A stretch of 64,000 bases of DNA from Acidobacteriaceae bacterium (GCA_003170825.1 PMYL01000012.1:20694-84693); one strand, 5' to 3'. Positions 26,300 to 37,003 are shown, counted from the first letter of the stretch. Notes: generated by a model from the sequence alone, not told the origin. Program-made: numbers and translations.

Positions 26300-28324
26300 C
26301 TAGGGCCGCTTCGATCCTAACCGCTGATCCATTCCCTTGATGAGGGAATGCTGGAACCGAGGCTCGACCGTTTGCGCCAGCAGGAGCGCCTTCCGGTAAT
26401 AAGGGAGCGCTTCCTGCGGACGGCCGCTGGCGTCCAGCGCCTTGCCCAAGGTGGCGTTGACGTTAGCCGAATCGGGCGCCAGGGCCTCGGCTTGCTGTGC
26501 CTCCGCAAGGGCTTCCGCAACTTTGTTCTGCGCCAGCAGCAGGCCCGCTTTTTGCCCATGGCTCAGAGCGGCGGCGAGGGGAATGTCGAAGCGCCCATCA
26601 TAGACGAAGACGCCGTAGTCGATGACCGCCGCGGGCTTGAGCTGCTTGAACTGTTCGTACGGATTCAACGGGCCAGGGCCGAATTCGAAGCCGGACAGGA
26701 CGCCGGCGCTCATGAGAACCGGGCCATCGATCACGGGCGGCACATCGTGCGGACCATCGAAATAGAGCGAATCGGCGGTAATCAGCGGCTGGCAGGGAAT
26801 GCCGTAATAGCTGTAGTCCGCAACACCTTCGCCGAAGTAGGCAAACCAGCAGTCTTTGATGCCGTGCGCGTCCAGGTAGCTCTTCACGGACTTCAGTTGC
26901 TGGCCCCAATCGGAGCTGGAATCGCTGAGCAGATCGTGGACGGCCGAAGGGCCTCCAGCCGCCTCGTTCGCATAGGCGATGTAGGCCGGGAAGGCGCGCA
27001 CCACCGAGACGGCCTGAAACAACAGGAGCACGACGATCGCGTAGAGCCAGCGGCGATCCCTCTGGATGAGCCTCCATGCTGCTCCGGCAATCAAAACGGA
27101 GAGAAAGACATAAATGGGAAGGACGTGCCGGACACCGATGTTCATGCCTGCCGCCATGGCGAAGGCCATATAGATTGCCGCCGGTACTGCCAAGTACACA
27201 ACTTCGCGCCGGGCGCGGAGCCTGCGCGTAGCGATCGCCCACATGGTGATTCCGAAGAGGATCAGGAACGTGAGGGTGGACTTGATGACCATGGCGATGG
27301 GGAAATAAAACCAGACCGGATGCGGGTAGATGGTTCCAAGCAGGAAGCTGGTAAACGCCTTTGACTGAAAAAGGACGTGGGCGAAGCCGTAGATGTAGGA
27401 CTCGGGAAGCAGGTGCAGCCTGGCTGCGGCAGCGAGCACGTCTCTTTCGGCAGGACTTGGAACGCGACTTAGCTGCGCGGCAAAAGACGGATTAAGGCGC
27501 AGTCCGTCTTCCCGCGCGGCGTAGCGGAAGCCGTAAGACGCCCACAGGACGCCAACGGAGAGAACTACGATGGCGACGAGCGCCGCCACGAAGCGAAGAG
27601 AGCGCTTTCCAAGGCCAGCGGCGGCTTCCTGGCGTGGAGGAGCTTCGAGCCAAAAGACTTCAGCGATGGCCAGCAAAAACAACATGGGAAAGAGCAGGAC
27701 GGTGCTGTGCTTTGAAGCCAGCGCCAGCCCGGCCACCAGACCGACAAGCGCCAGCCGGCATTTGGATGGCGACTTTACATACCGGTAGAACGCATAGATC
27801 GAGCAAAACATGAAGCAGGCTCCGCCAGCGTCGGTCGTCAGCAGCGCCGAATGAGCGAGCAGCGTCGGATCGAAGGCGATGAGCCCGAGAGCGATGAGCC
27901 CAGCACCGGCGCCGAACATTTCCCGAGCGGCCAGGAAGACGATCAGGGCCAACAAGATGGTGATCGCAGAGGTTGCGAGGCGAACGCGGAACAGGATCGT
28001 GTCGGCGTCATTGCTGAACAGAAATTCCCGGCCTCCAACCGCCTCCTCAAGCCGGTAAGGGCGGTTCTGGAGGGGAGGCATTCTCAACTGCATATTCAGC
28101 AGCGGAAGGGCGCCGAGAAACTTGATCAGCGGCGGGTGCTCGGGGTTGAGCCCGAAGTCGCCATGCTTCGCCTGCATGTATGCGGAGTAAACATGATCCG
28201 GTTCGTCCCAGGTGGCGGAATTCAATCGCGCCATCAGGGCGAACTGCAGAAAGATGACTGAAAGCAAAGCTATGACGGCGCCGGCAAGGGCGAAGCGGCG
28301 GAATCTCGTATCAGGTCTGTTCAT
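26300..28324 (-). CDS. Membrane glycosyltransferase (GT39/PMT-like, ArnT fold) with C-terminal TPRs
   Basis: A 674-residue protein with about ten transmembrane helices up to residue 420. The first periplasmic loop contains NSATWDEPDHVYSAYMQA, the acidic pair expected for the catalytic and lipid-donor site of GT-C enzymes, and NPEHPPLIKFLGALPLL is the family's conserved loop. These enzymes move a sugar from a polyprenyl phosphate to protein or lipid outside the membrane. After a periplasmic domain with DSSSDWGQQLKSVKSYL, residues 590-660 hold two TPR-like repeats (EALAEAQQAEALAPDSANVN, ATLGKALDASGRPQEALPYY). Acceptor unknown. It is a single gene, convergent with the MurU-like gene. Confidence 0.85.
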   Translation of the reverse strand: MNRPDTRFRRFALAGAVIALLSVIFLQFALMARLNSATWDEPDHVYSAYMQAKHGDFGLNPEHPPLIKFLGALPLLNMQLRMPPLQNRPYRLEEAVGGREFLFSNDADTILFRVRLATSAITILLALIVFLAAREMFGAGAGLIALGLIAFDPTLLAHSALLTTDAGGACFMFCSIYAFYRYVKSPSKCRLALVGLVAGLALASKHSTVLLFPMLFLLAIAEVFWLEAPPRQEAAAGLGKRSLRFVAALVAIVVLSVGVLWASYGFRYAAREDGLRLNPSFAAQLSRVPSPAERDVLAAAARLHLLPESYIYGFAHVLFQSKAFTSFLLGTIYPHPVWFYFPIAMVIKSTLTFLILFGITMWAIATRRLRARREVVYLAVPAAIYMAFAMAAGMNIGVRHVLPIYVFLSVLIAGAAWRLIQRDRRWLYAIVVLLLFQAVSVVRAFPAYIAYANEAAGGPSAVHDLLSDSSSDWGQQLKSVKSYLDAHGIKDCWFAYFGEGVADYSYYGIPCQPLITADSLYFDGPHDVPPVIDGPVLMSAGVLSGFEFGPGPLNPYEQFKQLKPAAVIDYGVFVYDGRFDIPLAAALSHGQKAGLLLAQNKVAEALAEAQQAEALAPDSANVNATLGKALDASGRPQEALPYYRKALLLAQTVEPRFQHSLIKGMDQRLGSKRP

Positions 28325-28682
28325 GGACAGGATTGACTCGTAACAAGAGAACCAACAATTATCTCATCAGCAGCAAAGCAGGCGGTCAAATCTTTTGTTT
28401 GTCTTGCAGTTCAGAGCTAGTTGACCGTCCCGGGCGGATTTAGAAGCGATCCCGTCCTCTGATTTAGCGGTTATAGCTCCAGTTTGCGCCGCTGGGCAAA
28501 GCAACCGCGGGTCCTTCGACTGTTCCTTCGCAACATTCAGCGTCAGGGCCGCTCAGGTTGAAAGCTTTTCGGTTGTACACTCGTTTTGGGCCGGATCCAA
28601 TGGCGCAATGGACGCCTTCAACAGCAAAGGCCGCTCCCGATGGGAACGGCCTTTGTCGTTGGGTGAACCAAGGTGAAAAAGA
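28325..28682. other. Intergenic region with a repeat fragment and a bidirectional terminator
   Basis: No gene is supported. A partial family 1 repeat (AACCGCGGGTCCTTCGACTG, from 28503) lies here and a strong hairpin at 28626-28654 precedes the end of the radical SAM gene. Confidence 0.55.
28626..28654 (-). terminator. Hairpin terminator behind the radical SAM gene
   Basis: AAAGGCCGCTCCC (28626-28638) pairs with GGGAACGGCCTTT (28642-28654) over 13 positions with one mismatch and a three-base loop. It is 29 bases beyond the minus-strand stop at 28683. The flanking T and A runs are short on either strand. Confidence 0.65.
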
Positions 28683-30785
<2,103 letters not shown>

Positions 30786-31222
30786 GGTGTTGCGGTCTCC
30801 TCGAAGAAATTGGTGGCCTGCGGCGGTCTCTCGCCTGGCTCAGACTCGCGGTTCCCGGCGTGAATCCGGAGCCTGACAGTGCAGCACTAGGGTAACCGGG
30901 GGCCCCGGTCAACCCAAACCCGGAGCAGCGAACGGCGGAATCTCCCCCTGAATGGTCAAAAGAGGACACCGAACGGCGTCATCTCAAAGCTGCATCCGGG
31001 GCTGCGTTGGAGCCGGGTGCACCCTCCAAAGGGGCCACTTCAAGGCAGCATTCCTCCTGAACAGCCATTGATCCCCCGGAACAACGCGAGGTCTCGGAAA
31101 AACCTTGCCACAAGCCGACTTGCATTAAGACTTCTCGGTACCGATCTCCACCTCCGTAACCTGCGCGAACATCGCCGCGTCCAGCTTCCGATGCGCCTCC
31201 ACCAGCCGACAGGACGGGCGCT
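30786..31222. other. Intergenic region, nothing recognised
   Basis: About 437 bases between the radical SAM gene start and the end of a minus-strand hypothetical gene. Open frames here are short or shadow the hypothetical gene. The promoter of the radical SAM gene should lie near 30786-30850, but no clear element was seen. Confidence 0.5.
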
Positions 31223-31810
31223 CTACAGATTCGTGGTCAACGAAGGCAAGTCTATGTCGTATTTGATTTCTGGCTCGAACGCGCCTTCGCCGCCCACCTT
31301 GAAATCGACCGTGGTCCAGCAATTCGCTCCACTGACTGACTGGTATTCAAGCCGGAGGGAAACAGTTCTGTTCGCTCCACCGACTGACTGGCATCCAGGT
31401 TGAAGGGGGCCGACTGGGCGGAGGGGGAGGTTATGGCTATTGTCGAATTGAAAACTAATGGCCTGCTCCACCAAAAGATTGCCCACTCTCTGTCTGAATC
31501 CACCCCTGTATACCCCGAAGATCGCTATAGCAGGGCCGGTGCCCTCATTCTTGAGCGTGAGTGTTGCAATGTTATGACCGTAAACTCCGCCGGTACCGGT
31601 AACGATGGGCCGGGAGGATGCATATACTTGTGTCCGCATGAGTTCTGTTTGTTTCAAGCTCAATTGCGCCATTCTCACGGACGCCTTCGCTTGCTCTTCG
31701 GAAGATTTCGCCTGTTCCGTGGCTGCCTTAAGTTGCCTTGTCGATAAGAACAGCGCGATAGCAAGTCCCAGCACCGACGCAGCCTGAACTACCACTTCAA
31801 ACGTATGCAT
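31223..31810 (-). CDS. Hypothetical membrane-anchored protein
   Basis: A 195-residue protein with an N-terminal transmembrane helix (VVVQAASVLGLAIALFLST), then a coiled-coil stretch (QLKAATEQAKSSEEQAKASV) and a beta-rich C-terminal part (RPIVTGTGGVYGHNIATLTL and KNEGTGPAIAIFGVYRGGF). The Asn-x-Gly-x-Gly-x-Ala turn followed by strands recalls small Ig-like domains. No named family recognised. The gene at 33678, on the other side of the methyltransferase-nuclease, has the same plan (helix, charged stem, NQGNAAAVNII strand). No clear ribosome-binding site precedes the ATG. Codon use is less GC-biased than in core genes. Confidence 0.65.
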   Translation of the reverse strand: MHTFEVVVQAASVLGLAIALFLSTRQLKAATEQAKSSEEQAKASVRMAQLSLKQTELMRTQVYASSRPIVTGTGGVYGHNIATLTLKNEGTGPAIAIFGVYRGGFRQRVGNLLVEQAISFQFDNSHNLPLRPVGPLQPGCQSVGGANRTVSLRLEYQSVSGANCWTTVDFKVGGEGAFEPEIKYDIDLPSLTTNL

Positions 31811-31931
31811 GTTGAAAGTCTATATCCCGTCTTCCCCTCCGTGTCTGCTGTTTCGCTCACCACGGCCCGGCAGGAGCGGTAGGCCGGGGTTTCAACCCCG
31901 GCATTACCGGCGCCCATAAAAGGAAAAAATG

Positions 31932-31966
31932 GAGCATCCGTCCGGGCATTGACCGGACGGATGCTC
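31932..31966 (-). terminator. Rho-independent terminator on the minus strand
   Basis: A perfect 14-bp stem, GAGCATCCGTCCGG (31932-31945) with CCGGACGGATGCTC (31953-31966), followed on the minus strand by CATTTTTTCCT. It separates the hypothetical gene at 31223 from the methyltransferase, which run in opposite directions, and would block antisense reading. A second palindrome, GCCGGGGTTTCAACCCCGGC, lies at 31883-31902. Confidence 0.6.
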
Positions 31967-32012
31967 TCCTGACGCCCAACCCGAACAAACACACCGCCCC
32001 GCCCTCGCCTCT

Positions 32013-33677
32013 GTGCTACTCTCTACCCAAACCGTGACCGCGCCCAAAAACAAGCTCTATTACGGAGACAACCTCGAAGTCCTCAAGATGTATGTCAAGG
32101 ACGAGTCGGTGGACCTCGTCTATCTCGACCCGCCCTTCAACTCCCGCCAGGATTATAACGTCCTCTTCGCCGAGAAGGACGGCTCCCAGTCTAGCTCCCA
32201 GATTCACGCCTTTGAAGACACCTGGGAGTGGAACACCGAGTCCATGCGCGCCTACGAGCAGATCGTCGAGCAGGGAGGCCGCGTCGCCGACGCCCTGCGC
32301 GCCTTCAAAACCTTTCTCTTCAACACCGACATGATGGCCTATCTCGCCATGATGGCCCCGCGCCTCGTCGAACTTCGCCGCGTCCTCAAGGAAACCGGCT
32401 CCATCTACCTCCACTGCGACCCCACCGCCAGCCATTACCTCAAGATTTTGATGGACGCAGTATTCGGGCCGCAGTTCTTTCGCAACGAGATTATTTGGAA
32501 GAGATCGCACGCGCACAGCGATGCCAAGCAGGGCGCTCAGCACTTCGGAAGGATCACAGACACGCTGCTGTTCTACTCCAGAGGCACAAGGACGATCTGG
32601 AATCCCCTGTACACGCCCTACGATGAGAAATATATGGAGCGAGATTATCGAAGGATCGATGAAAACGGAAGGCGATACAGAATCGGGGATCTGTCAGGGC
32701 CGGGGGGTGCAGCGAAGGGAAATCCAAGATACGAGGTCATGGGAGTAACAAGATATTGGCGATATTCAAAAGAAAAGATGGATCAGCTCATCGCGGAAGG
32801 TCGAGTTATTCAAACTCGCCCTGGCGCTGTGCCGCAATACAAGCGATACCTAGATGAAATGCCAGGTGTTGGAGTGCAGAATCTCTGGGACGACCTGCCT
32901 CCAATCAACAATCGTTCGAATGAAATGCTTGGCTACGCAACTCAAAAACCAGAAGCCCTTCTCGAACGCATCCTCAATGCCAGTTCCAACGAAGGTGACC
33001 TCGTCCTCGACCCCTTCTGCGGATGCGGCACCACCGTCCAGGTCGCACAGCGCCTCAACCGCCGCTGGATCGGCATCGACATCACCCACCTCGCCATCGG
33101 CCTCATCAAGAAGCGCCTCTCCGACGCCTTCGGCGCGGAGATCAAATCCACCTACGACGTAATCGGCGAACCCACGGACTACGCCGGCGCAGCCGAGTTA
33201 GCCGCAGAGGACAAATACCAGTTCCAGTGGTGGGCGCTGGGCCAGGTGGGAGCCCGCCCCGCCGATCAGAAGAAGGGAGCCGACCGCGGCATCGACGGCC
33301 GTCTCTACTTCCACGACGACGACTCAGGCCAGTCCAAACAAATCATCTTCTCGGTCAAAGCGGGCGGCGTCACCGTCTCGCAAATTCGCGACCTGGCCGG
33401 CGTACTCGGCCGCGAGAAGGCGCAGATCGGCGTCTTTCTTTCCTTTGACGAGCCCACCAAACCCATGCTCCGCGAGGCAGCCGAAGCCGGCCTGTACAAA
33501 TCAACCGACGGCACCACCTATCCACGCCTGCAAATCCTCACCATCCAGCAGATTCTCGACGGCAAGCAGCCCGACTATCCTCTTCACCGCCGCGACGCCA
33601 CCTTCAAGAAGGCCCCCCGCAGCCGCCCCGCCGCAGCAGAGAATCTCCCCCTCCCCCTTCTCCCCGGAGAGAACTGA
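32013..33677 (+). CDS. Single-chain DNA methyltransferase-restriction endonuclease
   Basis: A 554-residue protein. DPPF at 39-42 comes before DPFCGCGTT (333-341), the beta-class order of amino-methyltransferases that modify adenine N6 or cytosine N4. Residues about 150-310 lie where the target recognition domain of this class sits. Residues 405-500 look like a PD-(D/E)xK nuclease: QKKGADRGIDGRLYF, then QIIFSVKAGGVTVSQIRDLA. Cutting and modification are thus on one chain. The 5' and 3' parts use C-ending codons, but 32455-32990 is richer in A/T with AGA, AGG, CGA and ATA codons. The GTG start at 32013 has no clear ribosome-binding site; GTG 32034 is an alternative. Confidence 0.88.
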   Translation: MLLSTQTVTAPKNKLYYGDNLEVLKMYVKDESVDLVYLDPPFNSRQDYNVLFAEKDGSQSSSQIHAFEDTWEWNTESMRAYEQIVEQGGRVADALRAFKTFLFNTDMMAYLAMMAPRLVELRRVLKETGSIYLHCDPTASHYLKILMDAVFGPQFFRNEIIWKRSHAHSDAKQGAQHFGRITDTLLFYSRGTRTIWNPLYTPYDEKYMERDYRRIDENGRRYRIGDLSGPGGAAKGNPRYEVMGVTRYWRYSKEKMDQLIAEGRVIQTRPGAVPQYKRYLDEMPGVGVQNLWDDLPPINNRSNEMLGYATQKPEALLERILNASSNEGDLVLDPFCGCGTTVQVAQRLNRRWIGIDITHLAIGLIKKRLSDAFGAEIKSTYDVIGEPTDYAGAAELAAEDKYQFQWWALGQVGARPADQKKGADRGIDGRLYFHDDDSGQSKQIIFSVKAGGVTVSQIRDLAGVLGREKAQIGVFLSFDEPTKPMLREAAEAGLYKSTDGTTYPRLQILTIQQILDGKQPDYPLHRRDATFKKAPRSRPAAAENLPLPLLPGEN

Positions 33678-34223
33678 GTGCATTTGGCCATGACACGCTC
33701 GCTATATTCGCTCCTGAACAACGGAATTCATGACCCGGCCTGGGCACAGGCATATTCGAGTTTCCTTCTCGTTGGTTTGACTCTCATCACCCTTGCAGTT
33801 CTTTGCGTGTACGCATGGGACACACATAAGCTGGCAAAGTCGAGCATTGAGCAAGTCAAAAACGCGCAGATGCCGTTCTTGGCGCTAGTAAAGATCAAAA
33901 GGGACAACCCTCCTGCACCTATGCAACTCAGAGCATTTGTTCCACCCACCTCCTTGGCGTGGGCTGTTCAGAATCAGGGCAATGCAGCAGCCGTGAACAT
34001 CATAGTTAAGTGCAATATTGATGACGAGGCGGCGAAGGAGTCAAGTGTGTTCTCAGAAGGACTGAACCCAATAGCCGTAGGAGCATGGACATTTGTATCC
34101 GTGTACCCGGTTGCGCACATCACGAACTGTACCATCGAGTACAGCTCGCTTGACGGACGAAAGTTCCGCACAGATATCTCGACAGTCGACGATGAGCACC
34201 ACTTGGAATTCCATCGCCTCTGA
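33678..34223 (+). CDS. Hypothetical membrane-anchored protein, downstream of the methyltransferase-nuclease
   Basis: A 181-residue protein with one N-terminal transmembrane helix (SSFLLVGLTLITLAVLCVYA), a short charged stem and a beta-rich remainder (LAWAVQNQGNAAAVNIIVKC, TNCTIEYSSLDGRKFRTDI). The GTG at 33678 follows the methyltransferase stop directly and has GGAGAGAACTGA before it; an ATG at 33690 is the alternative. Its lower GC and layout resemble the hypothetical protein at 31223-31810. No family recognised. Cotranscription with the methyltransferase-nuclease makes an accessory role conceivable, but nothing in the sequence shows it. Confidence 0.7.
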   Translation: MHLAMTRSLYSLLNNGIHDPAWAQAYSSFLLVGLTLITLAVLCVYAWDTHKLAKSSIEQVKNAQMPFLALVKIKRDNPPAPMQLRAFVPPTSLAWAVQNQGNAAAVNIIVKCNIDDEAAKESSVFSEGLNPIAVGAWTFVSVYPVAHITNCTIEYSSLDGRKFRTDISTVDDEHHLEFHRL

Positions 34224-34276
34224 GTCCCTGTGCACCGCCGGGAGGCGGGGCCCACCCTTGCCAAACCATAAAGTGA

Positions 34277-34323
34277 GGGTGCCCTATCCTTCGCCTTTTT
34301 CCCGGCGAAGGATGGGAAACCAC
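34277..34323 (+). repeat. Dispersed repeat, family 2, copy A, with central hairpin
   Basis: GGGTGCCCTATCCTTCGCC, a T-rich loop, then GGCGAAGGATGGGAAACCAC. The stem ATCCTTCGCC (34286-34295) with GGCGAAGGAT (34304-34313) is perfect. Related copies with different stem sequence are at 56435 and 56539. Confidence 0.75.
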
Positions 34324-34504
34324 GAGCTCACCCCCGCCGCCTTTCCAAGCCGATCCCACAACTGCTGCACACGGAAACGGCCCCCGTCCTGCCACCCTCG
34401 CCCCTCCCTTTTGCATAGAATTACCCTCCCTTGGCGCACAATCGTTCCATAGTTTCCTTCACAGCCGGTGCAGGCCGCAACGAATGCAGCCAGGGGTAGG
34501 AACT

Positions 34505-34532
34505 GGAAGCTAGAAGCTAAAAGCTGAAAGCT
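34505..34532 (+). repeat. TAGAAGC-type heptamer repeat
   Basis: GGAAGCTAGAAGCTAAAAGC followed by TGAAAGCT: about four degenerate units of the same sequence found at 3655-3822 and 43059-43074. Confidence 0.7.
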
Positions 34533-34680
34533 CCGTCAAAACGCCCCTAACCCCTTTGCCATCAAGATTCTGCAAAGAACTCCAGCAGAATCAAGAATTT
34601 AGAACGAAGCCCTCCCTGCGTCCCATTGAAAACAAGGAACTTCCTTACAGAGACGGGGTGGGGGTAGGGAGAGTACCGAA

Positions 34681-35148
34681 ATGTGTAACGAATGTCGCCA
34701 CATCATGCCGAACGGCCGCAAATGCCTTGCGCCCGCCCTCCGCGGCAAGCCCTATTGCTACTTCCACACCCGCCTCCACCGCTTCGCCGCGGCCCCGCCC
34801 CGTGCCCCGGACGAGCCCCTCAAGCTCCCCATCATGGAAGACCGCGGCGCCATCCAGCTCGCCCTCGCCCAGATTCTCGACGCCCTGGGCTCCTCGCAGC
34901 TCGACCCGCGCCGCGCCGGCCTCTTTCTCTACGCCCTCCAGATCGCCTCCCAAAATGTCGACCGCAATGTGGACATCGTCCCCATCACAGCGGTGCACTC
35001 CATCACCCGCACCTCCGGCGGCGATGAGCTGGGCCCGAAAACCCCCACCTGCCCGTATCCGTTCGAATGCGCCACCTGCGACGTTGCTGACGGCTGCCCG
35101 GACTACGAGCTCGAGGAAGACGACGAAGAAGAAGACGAGGAAAACTGA
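34681..35148 (+). CDS. Hypothetical Cys-rich protein with acidic tail
   Basis: A 155-residue protein. The N-terminus MCNECRHIMPNGRKCLAPAL followed by RGKPYCYFHTRLHRF places Cys2, Cys5, Cys15, Cys26 and His29 in a likely zinc-binding knuckle. The middle (IQLALAQILDALGSSQLDPR) is helical. A second Cys group, CPYPFECATCDVADGC, and a tail of Glu/Asp (EEDDEEEDEE) close it. I do not recognise a named family; the RGKPYC-x2-H pattern is familiar from small uncharacterised acidobacterial proteins. No ribosome-binding site is clear (AGAGTACCGAA). The opposite-strand open frame is a shadow: the Cys/His spacing and codon pattern favour this one. Confidence 0.7.
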   Translation: MCNECRHIMPNGRKCLAPALRGKPYCYFHTRLHRFAAAPPRAPDEPLKLPIMEDRGAIQLALAQILDALGSSQLDPRRAGLFLYALQIASQNVDRNVDIVPITAVHSITRTSGGDELGPKTPTCPYPFECATCDVADGCPDYELEEDDEEEDEEN

Positions 35149-35262
35149 GCTTGTCCCGGCCGTCCCGGTACAGTAATCCGTGATGAGCTGAGGCTCAAAC
35201 AGCCCTTCCTGGCGCCGATCGCGGGACAAATCTTCTGAGAATTCGCGGCTCAGGCCCCCGCC

Positions 35263-35382
35263 TCACGGCGACCCCGTTGCGGGGGTCCTGTCTACCTGAT
35301 TGATGATCCGCTGGATGACCACGATCAGGACGTGGATGTGGCGGGCCACGCCGCGCAGGAATTCGGTTCCCGTATTGACCAT
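35263..35382 (-). CDS. Possible small protein of 39 residues
   Basis: The minus-strand ATG at 35382 is preceded by AAAGGTGCCGC, a weak ribosome-binding site. The product reads MVNTGTEFLRGVARHIHVLI, then VVIQRIINQVDRTPATGSP, with an amphipathic or weakly membrane-binding helix in the middle and the C/G-ending codons usual in this genome. It fills most of the 335-base gap between two plus-strand genes. No family is recognised, and a chance open frame cannot be excluded. Confidence 0.3.
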   Translation of the reverse strand: MVNTGTEFLRGVARHIHVLIVVIQRIINQVDRTPATGSP

Positions 35383-35483
35383 TGCGGCACCTTTGGGTCT
35401 TCCGCCCATTGACGCGCCGCGCCGCGCCCCACAAACTTAGAGTGGCGTTACTTGCCAGAAGTTACTGGCCGGAGGCTACTCCC

Positions 35484-35726
35484 ATGGGCACTTATCCCCC
35501 TTACGGTCCCGGTGCGGGCGGCGTGGGCCGCCGCATCGAAGAGGCCATCGAACTGATCGAAATGGAGTTGCGCCACGCCGCCGCCTACGTGAACGACGCC
35601 GTGATCCCGCAGGTCCGCAGCGAGTCGATCTCCGCCATGCGCAAGGCGGCCGATGCGCTGCGCAATTTCGCCGATCGCCTGGACAAGCCGCCCCAACCGC
35701 CCCCGCCCAAGGACCCGCGCTCCTGA
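35484..35726 (+). CDS. Hypothetical small helical protein
   Basis: An 80-residue protein from ATG 35484, which has GGAGGCTACTCCC upstream; the frame is open further 5' but without a family match. It has a Gly/Pro-rich N-terminus (MGTYPPYGPGAGGVGRRIEE), two helical stretches (EEAIELIEMELRHAAAYVND and RSESISAMRKAADALRNFAD) and a Pro-rich tail. No family recognised. The stop overlaps the start of rlpA (TGATG), so the two are translationally coupled; a role in the envelope alongside RlpA is a guess. Confidence 0.65.
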   Translation: MGTYPPYGPGAGGVGRRIEEAIELIEMELRHAAAYVNDAVIPQVRSESISAMRKAADALRNFADRLDKPPQPPPPKDPRS

Positions 35727-36520
35727 TGTCCGGCGCTCTCCAAAATGCCCGGCGCTCGGCCGCCTGGGCAGGGTTGGCTCTGATCCTGCTGGCTGCCTCC
35801 GGCTGCGGGCATCGCACCACTGTGGCCCAGCTACCCGCGCCCCAGGCCGCTCCGCCCGCGCCTCAAACGTATCCCTCTGCGCCCCAGGCCACGCCGCCCG
35901 CGCGCATTCCCATCACGCCGGTCCCGCGGGGCGGAGTCAGCGACGAAGACCTCGACTTTATCAACACCCACAGGCCCATCCTGACCGAGGAGGGCATGGC
36001 CACCTGGTACACCGCGCCCTACAAAGGACGCCAGGCGGCCAACGGCCAAGTCTTCAGCGACCGCGCCCTGACCGCCGCGCACCGCACCCTGCCCATGGGT
36101 TCGCTCATCGTGGTCACCAACCTCAGTACCGGCCAGTCCAGCGCCATGCGCATCACCGATCGCGGACCCTTTGCGGACGGCAAGATCATCGATCTCACCA
36201 TCGCCTCCGCCAAAGCCACGGGCATCTACCGGGTTGGCTCGGCCCGCGTCCGTCTGGACGTCTACCGGACCCCCAAACCCATCGAAACGGGTGGCCGCTG
36301 GTGCGTGCAGATCGGCGCTTTCCATAGCGAACACCAGGCCATCAAGCTCAAGGAACAGCTCCTGCGCAAGTACCCCAGCTCCAATGTGATCGAGTTTCCC
36401 GGAGAAGACAGCTACTGGGTCCGCATCCGCCCCCAGGGCGACAACCGCGAGCAGGCCGAATTCATCGCCAGCAAACTGCGCCCCGCCGAGGGCGAAGCGT
36501 TTTTGACACGGCTGGACTGA
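35726..36520 (+). CDS. rlpA: RlpA-like septal lytic transglycosylase/lipoprotein with SPOR domain
   Basis: A 264-residue protein. Its lipoprotein-type signal is LALILLAASGCGHRTTV with the lipid-bearing Cys at the LAASGC box. After a Pro-rich linker, residues about 88-187 form the double-psi beta-barrel: MATWYTAPYKGRQAANGQVF, RTLPMGSLIVVTNL and RITDRGPFADGKIIDLT (catalytic-type Asp in DRGPF). The last 70 residues (GRWCVQIGAFHSEHQAIKLK) are a SPOR domain that binds peptidoglycan stripped of stem peptides at division sites. Enzymatic activity is shown for some family members, such as the Pseudomonas protein, but not all. Confidence 0.93.
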   Translation: MSGALQNARRSAAWAGLALILLAASGCGHRTTVAQLPAPQAAPPAPQTYPSAPQATPPARIPITPVPRGGVSDEDLDFINTHRPILTEEGMATWYTAPYKGRQAANGQVFSDRALTAAHRTLPMGSLIVVTNLSTGQSSAMRITDRGPFADGKIIDLTIASAKATGIYRVGSARVRLDVYRTPKPIETGGRWCVQIGAFHSEHQAIKLKEQLLRKYPSSNVIEFPGEDSYWVRIRPQGDNREQAEFIASKLRPAEGEAFLTRLD

Positions 36521-36616
36521 GACCGAAAAAGAGGTGATGTATGATTTTGGCTGGTCGTGATACCATTTCTGCACAATCGGAAGAAGCCTCCCTCAAGTTT
36601 TGAAAGCGGACCGACG

Positions 36617-37003
36617 ATGAAAGAGTTGGAGTACAAGCTCCAAAGTCAGAAATTGGATGCAAGGTTAAGACTCGGCCTTGCTCTGATCAAATACGCGACA
36701 TTGTCCTTTTGCGCTTGGATGCTGGTTCCCGCTATGGAGGCCTTCGCCGGAAAGACTACACTGGCGAGTTTTGGCGTTTACCTGTTTGCCGATCTTAAAG
36801 CAAATACGGTCTTTAGCCATGTCGTAATGGGAATTCTTGGTCTCGGGGGTGCCGGTTATGGTCTGCGGGAGAGGTCGCTGAAGCGAAAAGAGATCAAGAG
36901 GCTGGGAAACCGCGTGGTAGAAGTTGAGAAGAGGTTGGATCCAAATCGCACTTCGAGCGGTCTAACAATTGACGGCAGGAGCCGTCCCGAGGATGAGCCA
37001 TGA
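36617..37003 (+). CDS. Hypothetical membrane protein, first of a pair
   Basis: A 128-residue product from ATG 36617 (MKELEYKLQSQKLDARLRLG), chosen over GTG 36557; neither has a strong ribosome-binding site. Two transmembrane helices (YATLSFCAWMLVPAMEAFAG and FSHVVMGILGLGGAGYGLRE) enclose a short loop, followed by a basic, coiled C-terminal tail (KEIKRLGNRVVEVEKRLDPN). The layout, with two helices and a trailing coiled coil, recurs in small uncharacterised bacterial proteins. Its stop overlaps the next start by four bases, implying a joint function. Confidence 0.6.
   Translation: MKELEYKLQSQKLDARLRLGLALIKYATLSFCAWMLVPAMEAFAGKTTLASFGVYLFADLKANTVFSHVVMGILGLGGAGYGLRERSLKRKEIKRLGNRVVEVEKRLDPNRTSSGLTIDGRSRPEDEP

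Larger units (their letters stand above)
34224..34680. other. Intergenic region holding two dispersed repeats
   Basis: No gene is supported in these 457 bases. A family 2 repeat is at 34277-34323 and TAGAAGC-type units at 34505-34532. Open frames on both strands here are short and without family features. Confidence 0.55.

Noticed and set aside
34645-35229. 194-codon minus-strand frame opposite the Cys-rich hypothetical gene
   Set aside because: The plus-strand frame has an ordered Cys/His pattern and an acidic tail; the minus frame is Gly/Val-rich without motifs, as expected of a shadow.
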